Shown: in pieces, positions 44,806 through 52,907 of the stretch
Layout of the letters: each line of letters starts with the position of its first letter
How positions within the stretch are numbered: the stretch's first letter is position 1
Origin: DYRB01 sp963802205
GTDB lineage: Bacteria; Pseudomonadota; Gammaproteobacteria; Chromatiales; Chromatiaceae
Direction: 5' to 3'
Assembly (NCBI GenBank): GCA_963802205.1
Contig: CAWDHW010000016.1
Location: forward strand, 111,050 to 175,049
Length of the DNA stretch: 64,000 bases
The notes under the pieces: generated by a model
Told to the model about the DNA's origin: nothing
What the model saw: the letters and a program-made list of their open reading frames with translations, nothing else
Database searches by the model: none
Position numbers and translations under genes: made by a program

Positions 44806-45471
44806 TTAAAGCAAATCCGGCGTAGGAGGTGCTGTGGGCGAGGTCGGCACCAGCCCGACCTCGTCGCCGTCGTGGAGCTTGGTGAAGCCCTCGGTGAACT
44901 GTTTGTTGACCGTCACCCGCACCCGGCCGGGTTCAAACAGGGGCTTAGCCCCGCGCCGGTGCTCGCCGAGCCAGCGCAGCAGCCCGTCCACATCGGAGAC
45001 CGTCGCAGGCAGGGTCGCCTGCTCGGCCTCCTTGCGCATCTTCTTGGCCAACCAGGAGAAATAGAGCAGGCTGATGCGCTTCTCCCCCTGGTCCGGTTCG
45101 TTGCGCTGGTAGCCCATGCGTTCCAGCCGCGCCAGGTAGCCGGCCCAGTTTGCCTCCTGCTTGACCCCCATCTCGTAGAGGCTGTCCCAGGAATAGATCC
45201 CGGTGTCGTGGCCGTCGTCGAAGACGATGCGGATGGCGTACTGGCCCTGGGGATCGATGCGCTCGATGTTCACCCCCTCCTTGCCCGTCACGGGTTGGTC
45301 CAGCAGGCGCACCTCCGCGGCGCGGGAGAAGACCCGCAGGTACTCACAGGGCAGCTCGAAGCGCGCGCCGTCGTCGAAGGCGATGGTCAGAATCCTGGAT
45401 TTGGCATGCAGGTTGATCTCGCTGGGGTGGTGACGGGTGGGCTGGTCGGCCTGGGCGGGGTGATCGGTCAT
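44806..45471 (-). CDS. DUF971 domain fused to a MoaD/ThiS-like ubiquitin-fold domain
   Basis: A 221-residue two-domain protein. Residues about 15-105 are a DUF971 (GBBH-like) domain: HPSEINLHAKSRILTIAFDDG, FELPCEYLRVFSRAAEVR, VNIERIDPQGQYAIRIVFDDG and the GIYSWDSLYEMG end. Residues about 130-215 match MoaD: ISLLYFSWLAKKMRKEAEQATLP, VSDVDGLLRWLGEHR, RVRVTVNKQFTEG and LHDGDEVGLVPTSP. The chain ends TAPPTPDLL instead of the Gly-Gly needed for thiocarboxylation or adenylation. Start at 45471 gives MTDHPAQ; the longer frame to 45561 is less likely. Possible roles in molybdopterin or Fe-S biology are inference. Confidence 0.85.
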   Translation of the reverse strand: MTDHPAQADQPTRHHPSEINLHAKSRILTIAFDDGARFELPCEYLRVFSRAAEVRLLDQPVTGKEGVNIERIDPQGQYAIRIVFDDGHDTGIYSWDSLYEMGVKQEANWAGYLARLERMGYQRNEPDQGEKRISLLYFSWLAKKMRKEAEQATLPATVSDVDGLLRWLGEHRRGAKPLFEPGRVRVTVNKQFTEGFTKLHDGDEVGLVPTSPTAPPTPDLL

Positions 45472-45674
45472 GGGGTGATTCCTGGCGATGGGGGCGGCGA
45501 TTCTAGCAGCGGGGGCGGCTTGACCCCGAGCGTTAGAGTTGGGGCCCGGCCTGGATAACAAAGCCCCGGCATTCCCTCAAAGCCCGGCCGGGAATCGGGT
45601 AGACTTTCTGTACCCAGGCCTCGGGGCTCCAGGCCCCGCTGGTGGCTTACACCGTCATTGAGGTTAACGGCGCC

Positions 45675-46376
45675 ATGAAAACCCTTGCCCTGTTCCCGCG
45701 CACCCTGGCCATCGCAGGGCTCGCGCTGTTGCTTCCCAGCCTTGCCGAGGCCTGGTCTGGGACCATGCCCGACGGCAGCCAGTTGCGTGTCGATCCCGGT
45801 ACCCGCCGCGCGTTGCGTGACCAGGGCGGGGCCACGAGGCCCATGTGGGACGGCGTACATCGCCTGGACGACGGCTCCGTGGTCATCATCCGCGATGGTA
45901 CTGCCGTGCCCACCAGGCAAATGATGGAGACCTGGCAAGGTGGTCCGGAGGCCGGGGCTACCCAGCCGGGTGGCGAGTGCGAGCGCCTGGTCCAGCGGGT
46001 CTGCGGCCCGGACGACGGCTGCGGCCAGGCCGCACCCTGCGTCTCCGCTCGCAAGCTGCGGGACGAAGCCGCCCGGCCCGGTCCCGAGGGCACCGCCGGT
46101 GTTGGGCAACAGGCCTGCGTCCAGGCCCTGTCCGACCCGGCCTACCCGGTCTGCACTGCGGTCGCGCCGGGGACCAAGGCCACCGACTGCACCCGGCTGG
46201 TCGAGCGCGTCTGCGGGGCCGACGGGCGCTGCGACAAGTCACCCGCCTGTGACCCCGCCCGCCAGTTGCTCGGCATGGAGTCCGAAGAACGGACCGGTGA
46301 CCCGCGCGCCATCACCGCCACTGGCGATCAGTGCCGCCAAGCCATGACCAACCCCTTCTTCCAACCCTGTCCGTGA
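45675..46376 (+). CDS. secreted Cys-rich protein with an internal duplication, function unknown
   Basis: A 233-residue protein with a signal peptide (LALFPRTLAIAGLALLLPSLAEA), then a segment WSGTMPDGSQLRVDPGTRRAL / DGVHRLDDGSVVIIRDG that resembles a short beta-repeat. The second half holds two copies of a unit CxRLVxRVCGxDxxC...PCxxARxL followed by a short ACVQALSDPAYPVC / QCRQAMTNPFFQPC element, so cysteines are paired by repeat. It is likely a disulfide-rich periplasmic or surface protein. I do not recognise the family. A longer start at 45642 is less likely because the ATG at 45675 opens the signal peptide. Confidence 0.7.
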   Translation: MKTLALFPRTLAIAGLALLLPSLAEAWSGTMPDGSQLRVDPGTRRALRDQGGATRPMWDGVHRLDDGSVVIIRDGTAVPTRQMMETWQGGPEAGATQPGGECERLVQRVCGPDDGCGQAAPCVSARKLRDEAARPGPEGTAGVGQQACVQALSDPAYPVCTAVAPGTKATDCTRLVERVCGADGRCDKSPACDPARQLLGMESEERTGDPRAITATGDQCRQAMTNPFFQPCP

Positions 46377-46408
46377 TGGGGTGAGCGTCAACCAGGTGTA
46401 ACCGATGG

Positions 46409-46429
46409 GGGCGGGGCGACGCCCCGCCC
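46409..46429. terminator. bidirectional GC-rich terminator hairpin
   Basis: GGGCGGGGCG and CGCCCCGCCC form a perfect 10-base stem around a single A, exactly between two convergent genes, so it can serve both. Confidence 0.65.
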
Positions 46430-46432
46430 ACC

Positions 46433-47794
46433 TCAAGGTACCGAAGGCAACCCCGCCAGGGCCATGGCGACCTCGGACTCGTCATAGACCAGGTCCTTGA
46501 GTTTGCCCTCCAGATAGTCCGTGTAGGCCTGCATGTCGAAGTTGCCGTGCCCGGAGAGCATGAACAGGATGGTCTTGGCCTCCCCGGTCTCGCGGCACTT
46601 CTCCGCCTCGTGGATGGCGGCGCGCACCGCGTGGTTGGACTCGGGGGCGGGGACGATGCCCTCGGCCTTGGCGAACTGGATGCCGGCAGCGAAACACTCC
46701 AATTGGTTGTATGAGCGCGGGCTGATGTACCCCAGCTTGGCCAGGTGACTCACCTGGGGGGCCATGCCGTGGTAACGCAGGCCGCCGGCGTGGAAGCCCG
46801 GCGGGATGAAGCTGGAGCCTAGGGTAAACATCTTGACCAGTGGGGTGAGATGGCCGGTGTCGCCGAAGTCGTAGGCGAACAGCCCCTTGGTCAGGGTGGG
46901 GCAGGCGGACGGCTCCACGGCGATGAACTCCATGTTGCCACCCTCGCGCAGTTGCCGCCCGAGGAAGGGGAAGGCAAGGCCCGCAAAGTTGCTGCCGCCG
47001 CCGGTGCAGCCGATGACCATGTCCGGATAATCGCCGGCCATGTCCATTTGCTGCATGGTCTCGATCCCGGTGACGGTCTGGTGCAGCAGGACGTGGTTGA
47101 GCACGCTGCCCAGGGCGTATTTGGTGTCCTCGCGTTGCGCGGCGACCTCGACCGCCTCGCTGATGGCAATGCCAAGGCTGCCGGTGCTGTCCGGGTGCTC
47201 CGCCAGGACGGCGCGGCCGGAGGCGGTGGTGTCGCTGGGGCTCGCGATGCAGGTGGCCCCGAAGGTCTCCATGAAGGCCCGCCGGTAGGGCTTCTGGTGG
47301 TAGCTCACCTTGACCATGTAGACGACGATCTCCAGTCCGAAGAAGGACCCGGCGAGCGCCAGCGACGAGCCCCACTGCCCGGCGCCGGTCTCGGTCGCGA
47401 TACGCTTGACCCCTTCCTCCTTGTTATAGAACGCCTGGGCGATGGCAGTATTTGGCTTGTGGCTGCCGGCGGGGCTGACGCCCTCGTACTTGTAGTAGAT
47501 CTTGGCGGGGGTGTTCAGTGCACGCTCCAGGCGCCTGGCGCGATACAGGGGCGAGGGGCGCCACTGGCGGTAGACGTCGCGCACGGGTTGAGGGATTTCG
47601 ATTTCCCGCTCCGTGCTCATCTCCTGCTCGATGACGGCGCGGGGGAAGATCACCGCCAGGTCGTCGGGCCCGATGGGCTGCTTGGTGCCGGGGTGGAGCA
47701 CCGGATCCAGGGGCACCGGCAGGTCGGCGTTGATGTTGTACCAGGACTTGGGCATGTCCTGCTCGCCGAGCAGGTACTTGACGGAATCGCTCAT
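46433..47794 (-). CDS. trpB2: TrpB2-type tryptophan synthase beta chain
   Basis: A 453-residue PLP enzyme of the TrpB2 class. The PLP lysine lies in EGVSPAGSHKPNTAIAQA, the phosphate-binding loop is GCTGGGSNFAGLAFPFLG, and the C-terminal serine-binding loop is SGHGNFDMQAY. The N-terminal segment MPKSWYNINADLPVPLDPVLHPGT is typical of TrpB2 and absent from TrpB1. TrpB2 enzymes condense indole and serine without a dedicated TrpA, often as a salvage route. No other trp genes are near. Start at 47794 matches family length; the frame upstream to 47947 is not family sequence. Confidence 0.93.
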   Translation of the reverse strand: MSDSVKYLLGEQDMPKSWYNINADLPVPLDPVLHPGTKQPIGPDDLAVIFPRAVIEQEMSTEREIEIPQPVRDVYRQWRPSPLYRARRLERALNTPAKIYYKYEGVSPAGSHKPNTAIAQAFYNKEEGVKRIATETGAGQWGSSLALAGSFFGLEIVVYMVKVSYHQKPYRRAFMETFGATCIASPSDTTASGRAVLAEHPDSTGSLGIAISEAVEVAAQREDTKYALGSVLNHVLLHQTVTGIETMQQMDMAGDYPDMVIGCTGGGSNFAGLAFPFLGRQLREGGNMEFIAVEPSACPTLTKGLFAYDFGDTGHLTPLVKMFTLGSSFIPPGFHAGGLRYHGMAPQVSHLAKLGYISPRSYNQLECFAAGIQFAKAEGIVPAPESNHAVRAAIHEAEKCRETGEAKTILFMLSGHGNFDMQAYTDYLEGKLKDLVYDESEVAMALAGLPSVP

Positions 47795-48068
47795 GGACCT
47801 CGGGACCTCCGACGGTAGATAGGGGCGCCTACCCGCCTCGCGCTTCTGGTGGCGGGGGACGGGGCGTGACTTTACTCCACCCGGCAGGCCATGTGGAGTT
47901 TGGACAGTGGTCGGGAAGCCCTGGGCCGGGCAGATCGGGCAGGCCATCGCTTCTTCCCGGTACCGGAGGCGCCGTCCTCCGTCCTATGAAGCCTTTTTTC
48001 TGTGATTGCGTTATCTTTCTGCGGTCCCCGGCGCCGCCGCACAACCTCACCCGATCGAGACCGCACCT

Positions 48069-48266
48069 GTGCAAACCTTTTCTCCTGACTATGCCGCCCA
48101 ACACCTCGAGGACCTGATCGAGCGGGCGCGCTCGGGGGAGGAGATTGTGATCGCCCAGGCCGGCACCCCCGTCGCCCGGCTGGTCCCGATCCAGGGGTCA
48201 GACCCCGAGCACGACGAGGCCCACGCCCCGGACGCGGAGGTGGACGAGGCCTTCCACGGCGATTGA
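48069..48266 (+). CDS. orphan Phd/YefM-type antitoxin
   Basis: A 65-residue protein starting at GTG 48069: VQTFSPDYAAQHLEDLIERARSGEEIVIAQAGTPVARLVPI is the compact Phd DNA-binding fold, followed by an acidic tail (DPEHDEAHAPDAEVDE). No toxin gene follows; the next gene begins 63 bases on and encodes the TelA-like protein. It is either a stray antitoxin or a small regulator of the downstream operon. A short ATG-started frame from 48006 extends it by 21 unlike residues. Confidence 0.75.
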   Translation: MQTFSPDYAAQHLEDLIERARSGEEIVIAQAGTPVARLVPIQGSDPEHDEAHAPDAEVDEAFHGD

Positions 48267-48329
48267 TGGCCCGCAGCACTTCGGCGCCGCCCCCTCCCAA
48301 CACAAGAACCACAACCACCGCAACCACCA

Positions 48330-49556
48330 ATGACGACACCGGAGGCCCCCGTGACCGCGACCCCAATGCAATACCTCGATAAGGCCATGAATGGCCTCCA
48401 CGACCTTGGCCTGGTCCCTGACGACGCCAAGACGCACGAGGACCCCATCGTGGCCCTGTTGAACCAGATCACCGCCCTGGACGAGGGGCGGGTGGCGGCC
48501 ATTGCCAGAACGCTGAGCCAGGCGTCCGTATTCAACGAGGTCGTCCGCCAACAGGTCCAGGCCATGGACATCGGCAGCCGCTATCAAGAGATTACCAACG
48601 CCTTCAACAGCATACGCGACGATGCCAAGTCCATGGTCGATCAGATCCAGGACGGGCGCCTGGATACCTTCGAGCGCATCGGGAACGTCTGGATGAAGGT
48701 TTCCCGGGGCGACATCGCCAGCCGTTTCGACAAGATCAAGGGGACCTATCTCAATGTCACCGCCGCCACTAACGACCAGATCCAGCGCGAGCAGAAGATT
48801 CTCGAGGCCTACCAGGACTTCCGCGGCGCCCTGAAGCAGTCCGAGGTCCTGGCCCTGGAGGTCCTCAAGACCGCCGAGGGCAGGTTCGATGCCGCCAAGG
48901 CCGCGGTGGGTACCGCAATGAAGGCGGTGGAATCCTTTGCCGGCACCGAGCCCGCCGAGCGCGCCAAGCTGGAAATGGCCCGGGACGAGCGGGTCCGCGC
49001 CCTCCAGAGCGAGGAAAAGCGCTACCAGATCGCCAAGGACCTGTCGGACAACCTGACCGTCTCCTACAACACCTCCGAGGTGGTCATGGCACGGCTGCTC
49101 CAGACCACCAATGCCAAGGAGCGGGTCTATGCCCAGGCGGTGAGCTTCTTCTCGACCAACGAGGTGGTCCTGACCGCCTTGTCGGCGTCCTTCACCGGGA
49201 TGTTCGGGCTGCATGAGGGAACCCAGACCATCGAGGCCATGAAGGAGGGGGTGAGCCAGTCCCTGGAGGTTCTGGCCGAGATCGGTGGCAAAGTCCAGGA
49301 AGCGGCGGTCAAAGCCGGTTATGGGCCGACGATCCGTGCCGACGCCATCAAGAAGCTGGTGGACTCTGTGGTTAACTGGCAGGAGCGCTCCCACGAAATC
49401 ATCGAAGAGATGCGAAAGGCTTCCACCGCCAACGCCAACGAAATCCGTGACGCGGTGGAGGACGGCAAGCGCCGCCTGGCACGACTTGCCGAGCAGGGCA
49501 AGGGTCTGACCCTGGAAGCTGCCGCCCTGCAACCCCAGGCCACACCGGCGCCATGA
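48330..49556 (+). CDS. TelA-like (toxic anion resistance family) protein
   Basis: A 408-residue, almost fully helical soluble protein. The second half matches the TelA/KlaA family: EVVMARLLQTTNAKERVYAQAVSFFSTNE, ALSASFTGMFGLHEGTQTIEAMKEGV, GGKVQEAAVKAGYGPTIRADAIKKLVDSVVN and the terminal coiled-coil. TelA proteins are linked to tellurite, nisin and antibiotic tolerance and to Ter-type gene sets, but their mechanism is unknown. The stop overlaps the next ATG, so all three genes here look co-translated. The family call is moderate, because the first half is only generic coiled coil. Confidence 0.7.
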   Translation: MTTPEAPVTATPMQYLDKAMNGLHDLGLVPDDAKTHEDPIVALLNQITALDEGRVAAIARTLSQASVFNEVVRQQVQAMDIGSRYQEITNAFNSIRDDAKSMVDQIQDGRLDTFERIGNVWMKVSRGDIASRFDKIKGTYLNVTAATNDQIQREQKILEAYQDFRGALKQSEVLALEVLKTAEGRFDAAKAAVGTAMKAVESFAGTEPAERAKLEMARDERVRALQSEEKRYQIAKDLSDNLTVSYNTSEVVMARLLQTTNAKERVYAQAVSFFSTNEVVLTALSASFTGMFGLHEGTQTIEAMKEGVSQSLEVLAEIGGKVQEAAVKAGYGPTIRADAIKKLVDSVVNWQERSHEIIEEMRKASTANANEIRDAVEDGKRRLARLAEQGKGLTLEAAALQPQATPAP

Positions 49557-50497
49557 ACACTGGGGCCCCCGCGACCGGCAGCGTGCCCGGCGCCGCCCCG
49601 GGGGCTGGCGTCGGCCAGCCCCCGCTGGACGACGTCATGCTCGCCATGGACGTGGTGGACACCCTGCGCCGCCGCGACCGGCTGGTGAAACAGGAGTTGG
49701 ATCTCACGGGGCGGGAGGAGGACCTCAAGGAACGCCTGCGCAAGATTTACGCCGCCCAGGGCATCGATGTCCCGGACCACGTGATCGAGCAGGGGGTCGC
49801 GGCCCTAAAGGAAGAGCGCTTCGTCTACAAGTCGCCGCCGGAGGGGCTGGCCACCCGCCTGGCGCGGTTCTATGTGAGCCGGGACCAGTGGGGCAAGTGG
49901 GCCCTCGGCGGCCTGGCGGCGCCCATCCTGGCCTGGGCCGGGTATTGGTTCGCCTTCACCCTGCCGGACGCCTCCCTGCCCCAAGACCTCACCCAGGCCC
50001 ACTGGCAGGTGACCAGCCTGGCGGTCGAGGATGCCGCCGCCCGCGCCGAGGCGGATGCCGCCCTGGGCGCGGGGAAGGCGGCCTTGGGCGCCGAGGATGC
50101 CAAGGCGGCCAGGTCGGCCCTGCGGCGCCTGGAGGACCTGCGCCGGGTCCTGGACCAGGAATATCGCCTGCGTATCGTCAACCGGCCCGGGGAGCGCTCC
50201 GGGGTCTTTCGTGTCCCCGACGTCAACACCGCCGCCAGCAATTACTACATCGTGGTCGAGGGGCTGGACGCGGCCGGCAACCCGGTCGAGGTCCCGATCG
50301 AGAGCGAGGAGACCGGCCGTACCGAGGTCGTGACCAAGTGGGGCCTGCGGGTGGACGAGAAGGTCTACAACGCCGTCGGCCGCGACAAGAAGGACGACGG
50401 CATCATCGAAAGGGACCGCTTCGGGACCAAGCGCCGCGGGCACCTGACCCCGGATTACGAGATGCCCACCACCGGCGGGGCCATTACCCGCTGGTGA
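49553..50497 (+). CDS. membrane protein resembling DUF6384, partner of the TelA-like gene
   Basis: A 314-residue protein: Gly/Ala/Pro-rich N-terminus, a helical stretch (MLAMDVVDTLRRRDRLVKQEL), one transmembrane helix near residues 118-138 (WALGGLAAPILAWAGYWFAF), a short coiled coil (SALRRLEDLRRVLDQEY), and a C-terminal domain with LRIVNRPGERSGVFRVPD, ASNYYIVVEGLDAAGNPVEVPI and DDGIIERDRFGTKRRGHL. That last domain looks like DUF6384 as I remember it; this needs a profile search. It begins with a 4-base overlap of the TelA-like gene. Probably spans the inner membrane with the C-terminal domain on one side. Confidence 0.72.
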   Translation: MNTGAPATGSVPGAAPGAGVGQPPLDDVMLAMDVVDTLRRRDRLVKQELDLTGREEDLKERLRKIYAAQGIDVPDHVIEQGVAALKEERFVYKSPPEGLATRLARFYVSRDQWGKWALGGLAAPILAWAGYWFAFTLPDASLPQDLTQAHWQVTSLAVEDAAARAEADAALGAGKAALGAEDAKAARSALRRLEDLRRVLDQEYRLRIVNRPGERSGVFRVPDVNTAASNYYIVVEGLDAAGNPVEVPIESEETGRTEVVTKWGLRVDEKVYNAVGRDKKDDGIIERDRFGTKRRGHLTPDYEMPTTGGAITRW

Positions 50498-50519
50498 ACA
50501 CCCAACCGAGGTCCCAACC

Positions 50520-51974
50520 ATGATCTCCGGACAACAGACCCTGGCCTCCATCGACGGGGTCCTGGACCAGGCCCGTTCCAAGGCCACGGACATCGAGTCC
50601 CAGCTCGATGCCGCCAATGCCAAGGTCGCCGAGATACAACTGACCCAGGCCCAGGACTACCGCGAGCTGGCCCGGCTGCGGGTGGATCTGGTCGCCGACG
50701 GGACCCTGATCCAGCACCTGGATCAGGCCGAGGCCCAGGTAGCCAAGCTCCTGGAGCAGCGCAAGGCCGCCCTGGCGGATCTGGAGCGCCAGATCCAGGC
50801 TGCCCGGGAGGCGCGAGCCCCCCTGGAGGCCGAACGCGCCGCCCTGGCCGCCAAGGTGGAGGCCGCCGCCGCCCAGGTGGACGCGGCTCAGGCCAGGACC
50901 CAGGCGCGCCTCGATGCCGACCTCGCCTATCGGGCCCAGCGCACCCACACCCAGGAGGCCGAACGCACCGCCCGCCACGCGGCGGACAAGGCCACCCGCA
51001 GCGAGGAGGAGCTGACTCAGAAGGGGGCGTCCTACCGGGCCGATACCCTGTTCATGTACCTCTGGGAGCGCCAGTTCGGCCTGCCTGGCTACAAGGCCAG
51101 CAACCTGATCCGCTGGCTGGACGGGCGGGTCGCCCAGCTCATCGGCTTTGCCGATGCCCGCGCCAATTTCGACCGTTTGAACGAGATCCCCCAGCGCCTG
51201 CGGGAGCACGCCCAGGCCCAAGCGACCGCCGCCGCCGTGGAGCTGGCCAAGCTCACCGCCCTGGACACCGACGCCCGCAAGGCCGACGGCATCCCCGAGC
51301 TGGAGCAGGCCCAGGCACAGGCACAGGAGGCCCTGGACGCGGGCGATGCCCGCCTCGCCCAGGCGGACGCGGACGCCCAGGCCCTGGCCGAACGCAAGGC
51401 GAGCTATGCCAGCGGCGAGGACGACCACACCCGCTCCGCCGTGGACTACCTCGCCGGCGAACTGGCCCGGGACGACCTGATGCAACTGCGTCGCGACGCG
51501 ATGCTCACCCCCTTCCCCGAGGACGACGCCCTGGTCGCGCGGATGCTCGCCCGGGAGGATGAGCGGCGCACCCTGGAGGCCAGCCTCCAGGGGCTGCGTC
51601 AGGCGCAGAACGCCGCCGCGTTGAGGGCCGCCGAGGTTGCGGCCCTGCGTGAGGACTTCAAACGCAATCGCTTCGACCGCGCCGGATCGACCTTTGGCGA
51701 CGATGCCCTGGTGGCCACGATGCTGAGTCAGTTCCTCAACGGCCTGCTGGACCGCAACCGGCTTTGGGATGTCCTGCGCCAGCAGCAGCGCTACCGCCCG
51801 GCCCAGGCCGACCCGAGCTTCGGCTCCGGTGGCTTCGGTGGTGGCAGCGTCTGGGGCGGCGGCGACCGCCATGGCATCGGGCGCGGGGGCTTTGGCGGTT
51901 TTGGCGGCGGGGGCGGTAGTTCCGGTGGCGGCGGAGGGGGAGGAGGCGGCTTCAAAACCGGCGGGGGCTTTTAG
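50520..51974 (+). CDS. coiled-coil protein with glycine-rich tail, third gene of the TelA-like operon
   Basis: A 484-residue protein of unknown family. Residues 1-180 and 240-400 are long Ala/Glu/Gln/Arg heptads (LDQARSKATDIESQLDAANA, EQRKAALADLERQIQAAREA); the centre has a Trp/Tyr-containing globular part (LFMYLWERQFGLPGYKASNLIRWLDGRVAQL). The tail is Gly-rich (GSGGFGGGSVWGGG... ending FKTGGGF), like the tails of some envelope TPM-type proteins. It has no signal peptide or membrane helix. It starts 22 bases after the previous stop. Likely a structural partner of the two upstream proteins. Confidence 0.72.
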   Translation: MISGQQTLASIDGVLDQARSKATDIESQLDAANAKVAEIQLTQAQDYRELARLRVDLVADGTLIQHLDQAEAQVAKLLEQRKAALADLERQIQAAREARAPLEAERAALAAKVEAAAAQVDAAQARTQARLDADLAYRAQRTHTQEAERTARHAADKATRSEEELTQKGASYRADTLFMYLWERQFGLPGYKASNLIRWLDGRVAQLIGFADARANFDRLNEIPQRLREHAQAQATAAAVELAKLTALDTDARKADGIPELEQAQAQAQEALDAGDARLAQADADAQALAERKASYASGEDDHTRSAVDYLAGELARDDLMQLRRDAMLTPFPEDDALVARMLAREDERRTLEASLQGLRQAQNAAALRAAEVAALREDFKRNRFDRAGSTFGDDALVATMLSQFLNGLLDRNRLWDVLRQQQRYRPAQADPSFGSGGFGGGSVWGGGDRHGIGRGGFGGFGGGGGSSGGGGGGGGGFKTGGGF

Positions 51975-52120
51975 CCTCTTTGCCCTTGGCCACCTGCGAG
52001 AGCGGCTTCCAGCCGCGACGCTGCCAGGCAAGGTCCCCTGAGGGGCCTTGAGCTCCGCGCGGCAAGGGGCGATTCCGCGCCCAGTGGTTCCCGCGGCCAA
52101 TCGTGGCGTCCAGCCTTCCT

Positions 52121-52865
52121 ATGACCCAGCCCATCCCAGAATCCAGACCCGAACGCCCCAAGGTCACGATCACCGCCCACCGCGGCGCCTCCATGCAGGC
52201 ACCGGAGAACACCCTGAGCGCCATTCGCCTGGCCATGGCCCAGGGGGTCGATGCCTGCGAGGTCGATGTCCAGGCGACCGCCGACGGGGTCCTGGTCTTG
52301 CTCCACGACCGGAGCCTGCTACGGGTGGCCGGGGACCCGCGACCGATCTGGGGGCTGACCTACGCCGAGGTCCAGCGCCTGGATGTCGGGGTCCTGGTTC
52401 TCCCCGCGCTTCGCCGGCGAGCCCATCCCCCGCCTGGAGCAGGTCCTGGAACTGGCGCGGGGGCGCATCGTGCTGAATCTGGAGCTGAAGTTCACCGGCC
52501 CGGACCAGCGCCTGGCGGAGCGGGCCGCGGACCTGGTGTGGGCGGCCGGCATGGTTGATTCCTGCCTGCTGACGTCCGAGTCTCTGCCAGGGCTGCGCCC
52601 GGCCCAAGCCCTGGGGCTTCCCATTGGCTGGGTGGTGGAGAGCGACCCCGGCGACCCTGCTGCCCTCGATCTGAATGCGCTGAGCCTCCACGCCCGCCTG
52701 GCCACCCCGGCCCTGGTCGGCGCCTGTCGGCGCGCCGGGGTCGAGACCCACGTCTGGACCGTCAACCAGGGGGCCGAGATGCGGCGCCTGATGGAGCTGG
52801 GGGTCACCGCCATCATCACCGATGTTCCGGTCCTGCTGCGGCGGGTCCTGGGCGGGGTCAACTGA
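52121..52865 (+). pseudogene. ugpQ: glycerophosphodiester phosphodiesterase, single frameshift
   Basis: Two adjacent frames join to a full GDPD. The first has ITAHRGASMQAPENTLSAI, EVDVQATADGVLVLLHD with its metal and catalytic residues; the second has PRFAGEPIPRLEQVLEL, LNLELKFTGPD, and VETHVWTVNQGAEMRRLMELGVTAIITD. The break is a GGGG run at 52388-52391; removing one G gives LDVGSWFSPRFAGE, the expected sequence. So either a real one-base insertion or a homopolymer error. The enzyme would split glycerophosphodiesters into glycerol-3-phosphate and an alcohol. Confidence 0.85.
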
Positions 52866-52907
52866 GCCTGGCGAAACATCGGTGCCCGTCCGTTCCGTCC
52901 GATCGGT

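Noticed and set aside
51830..51974. Gly-rich tail as a possible frameshift artefact
   Set aside because: The repeats stay in frame to a normal stop and such tails are known in other envelope-associated proteins.
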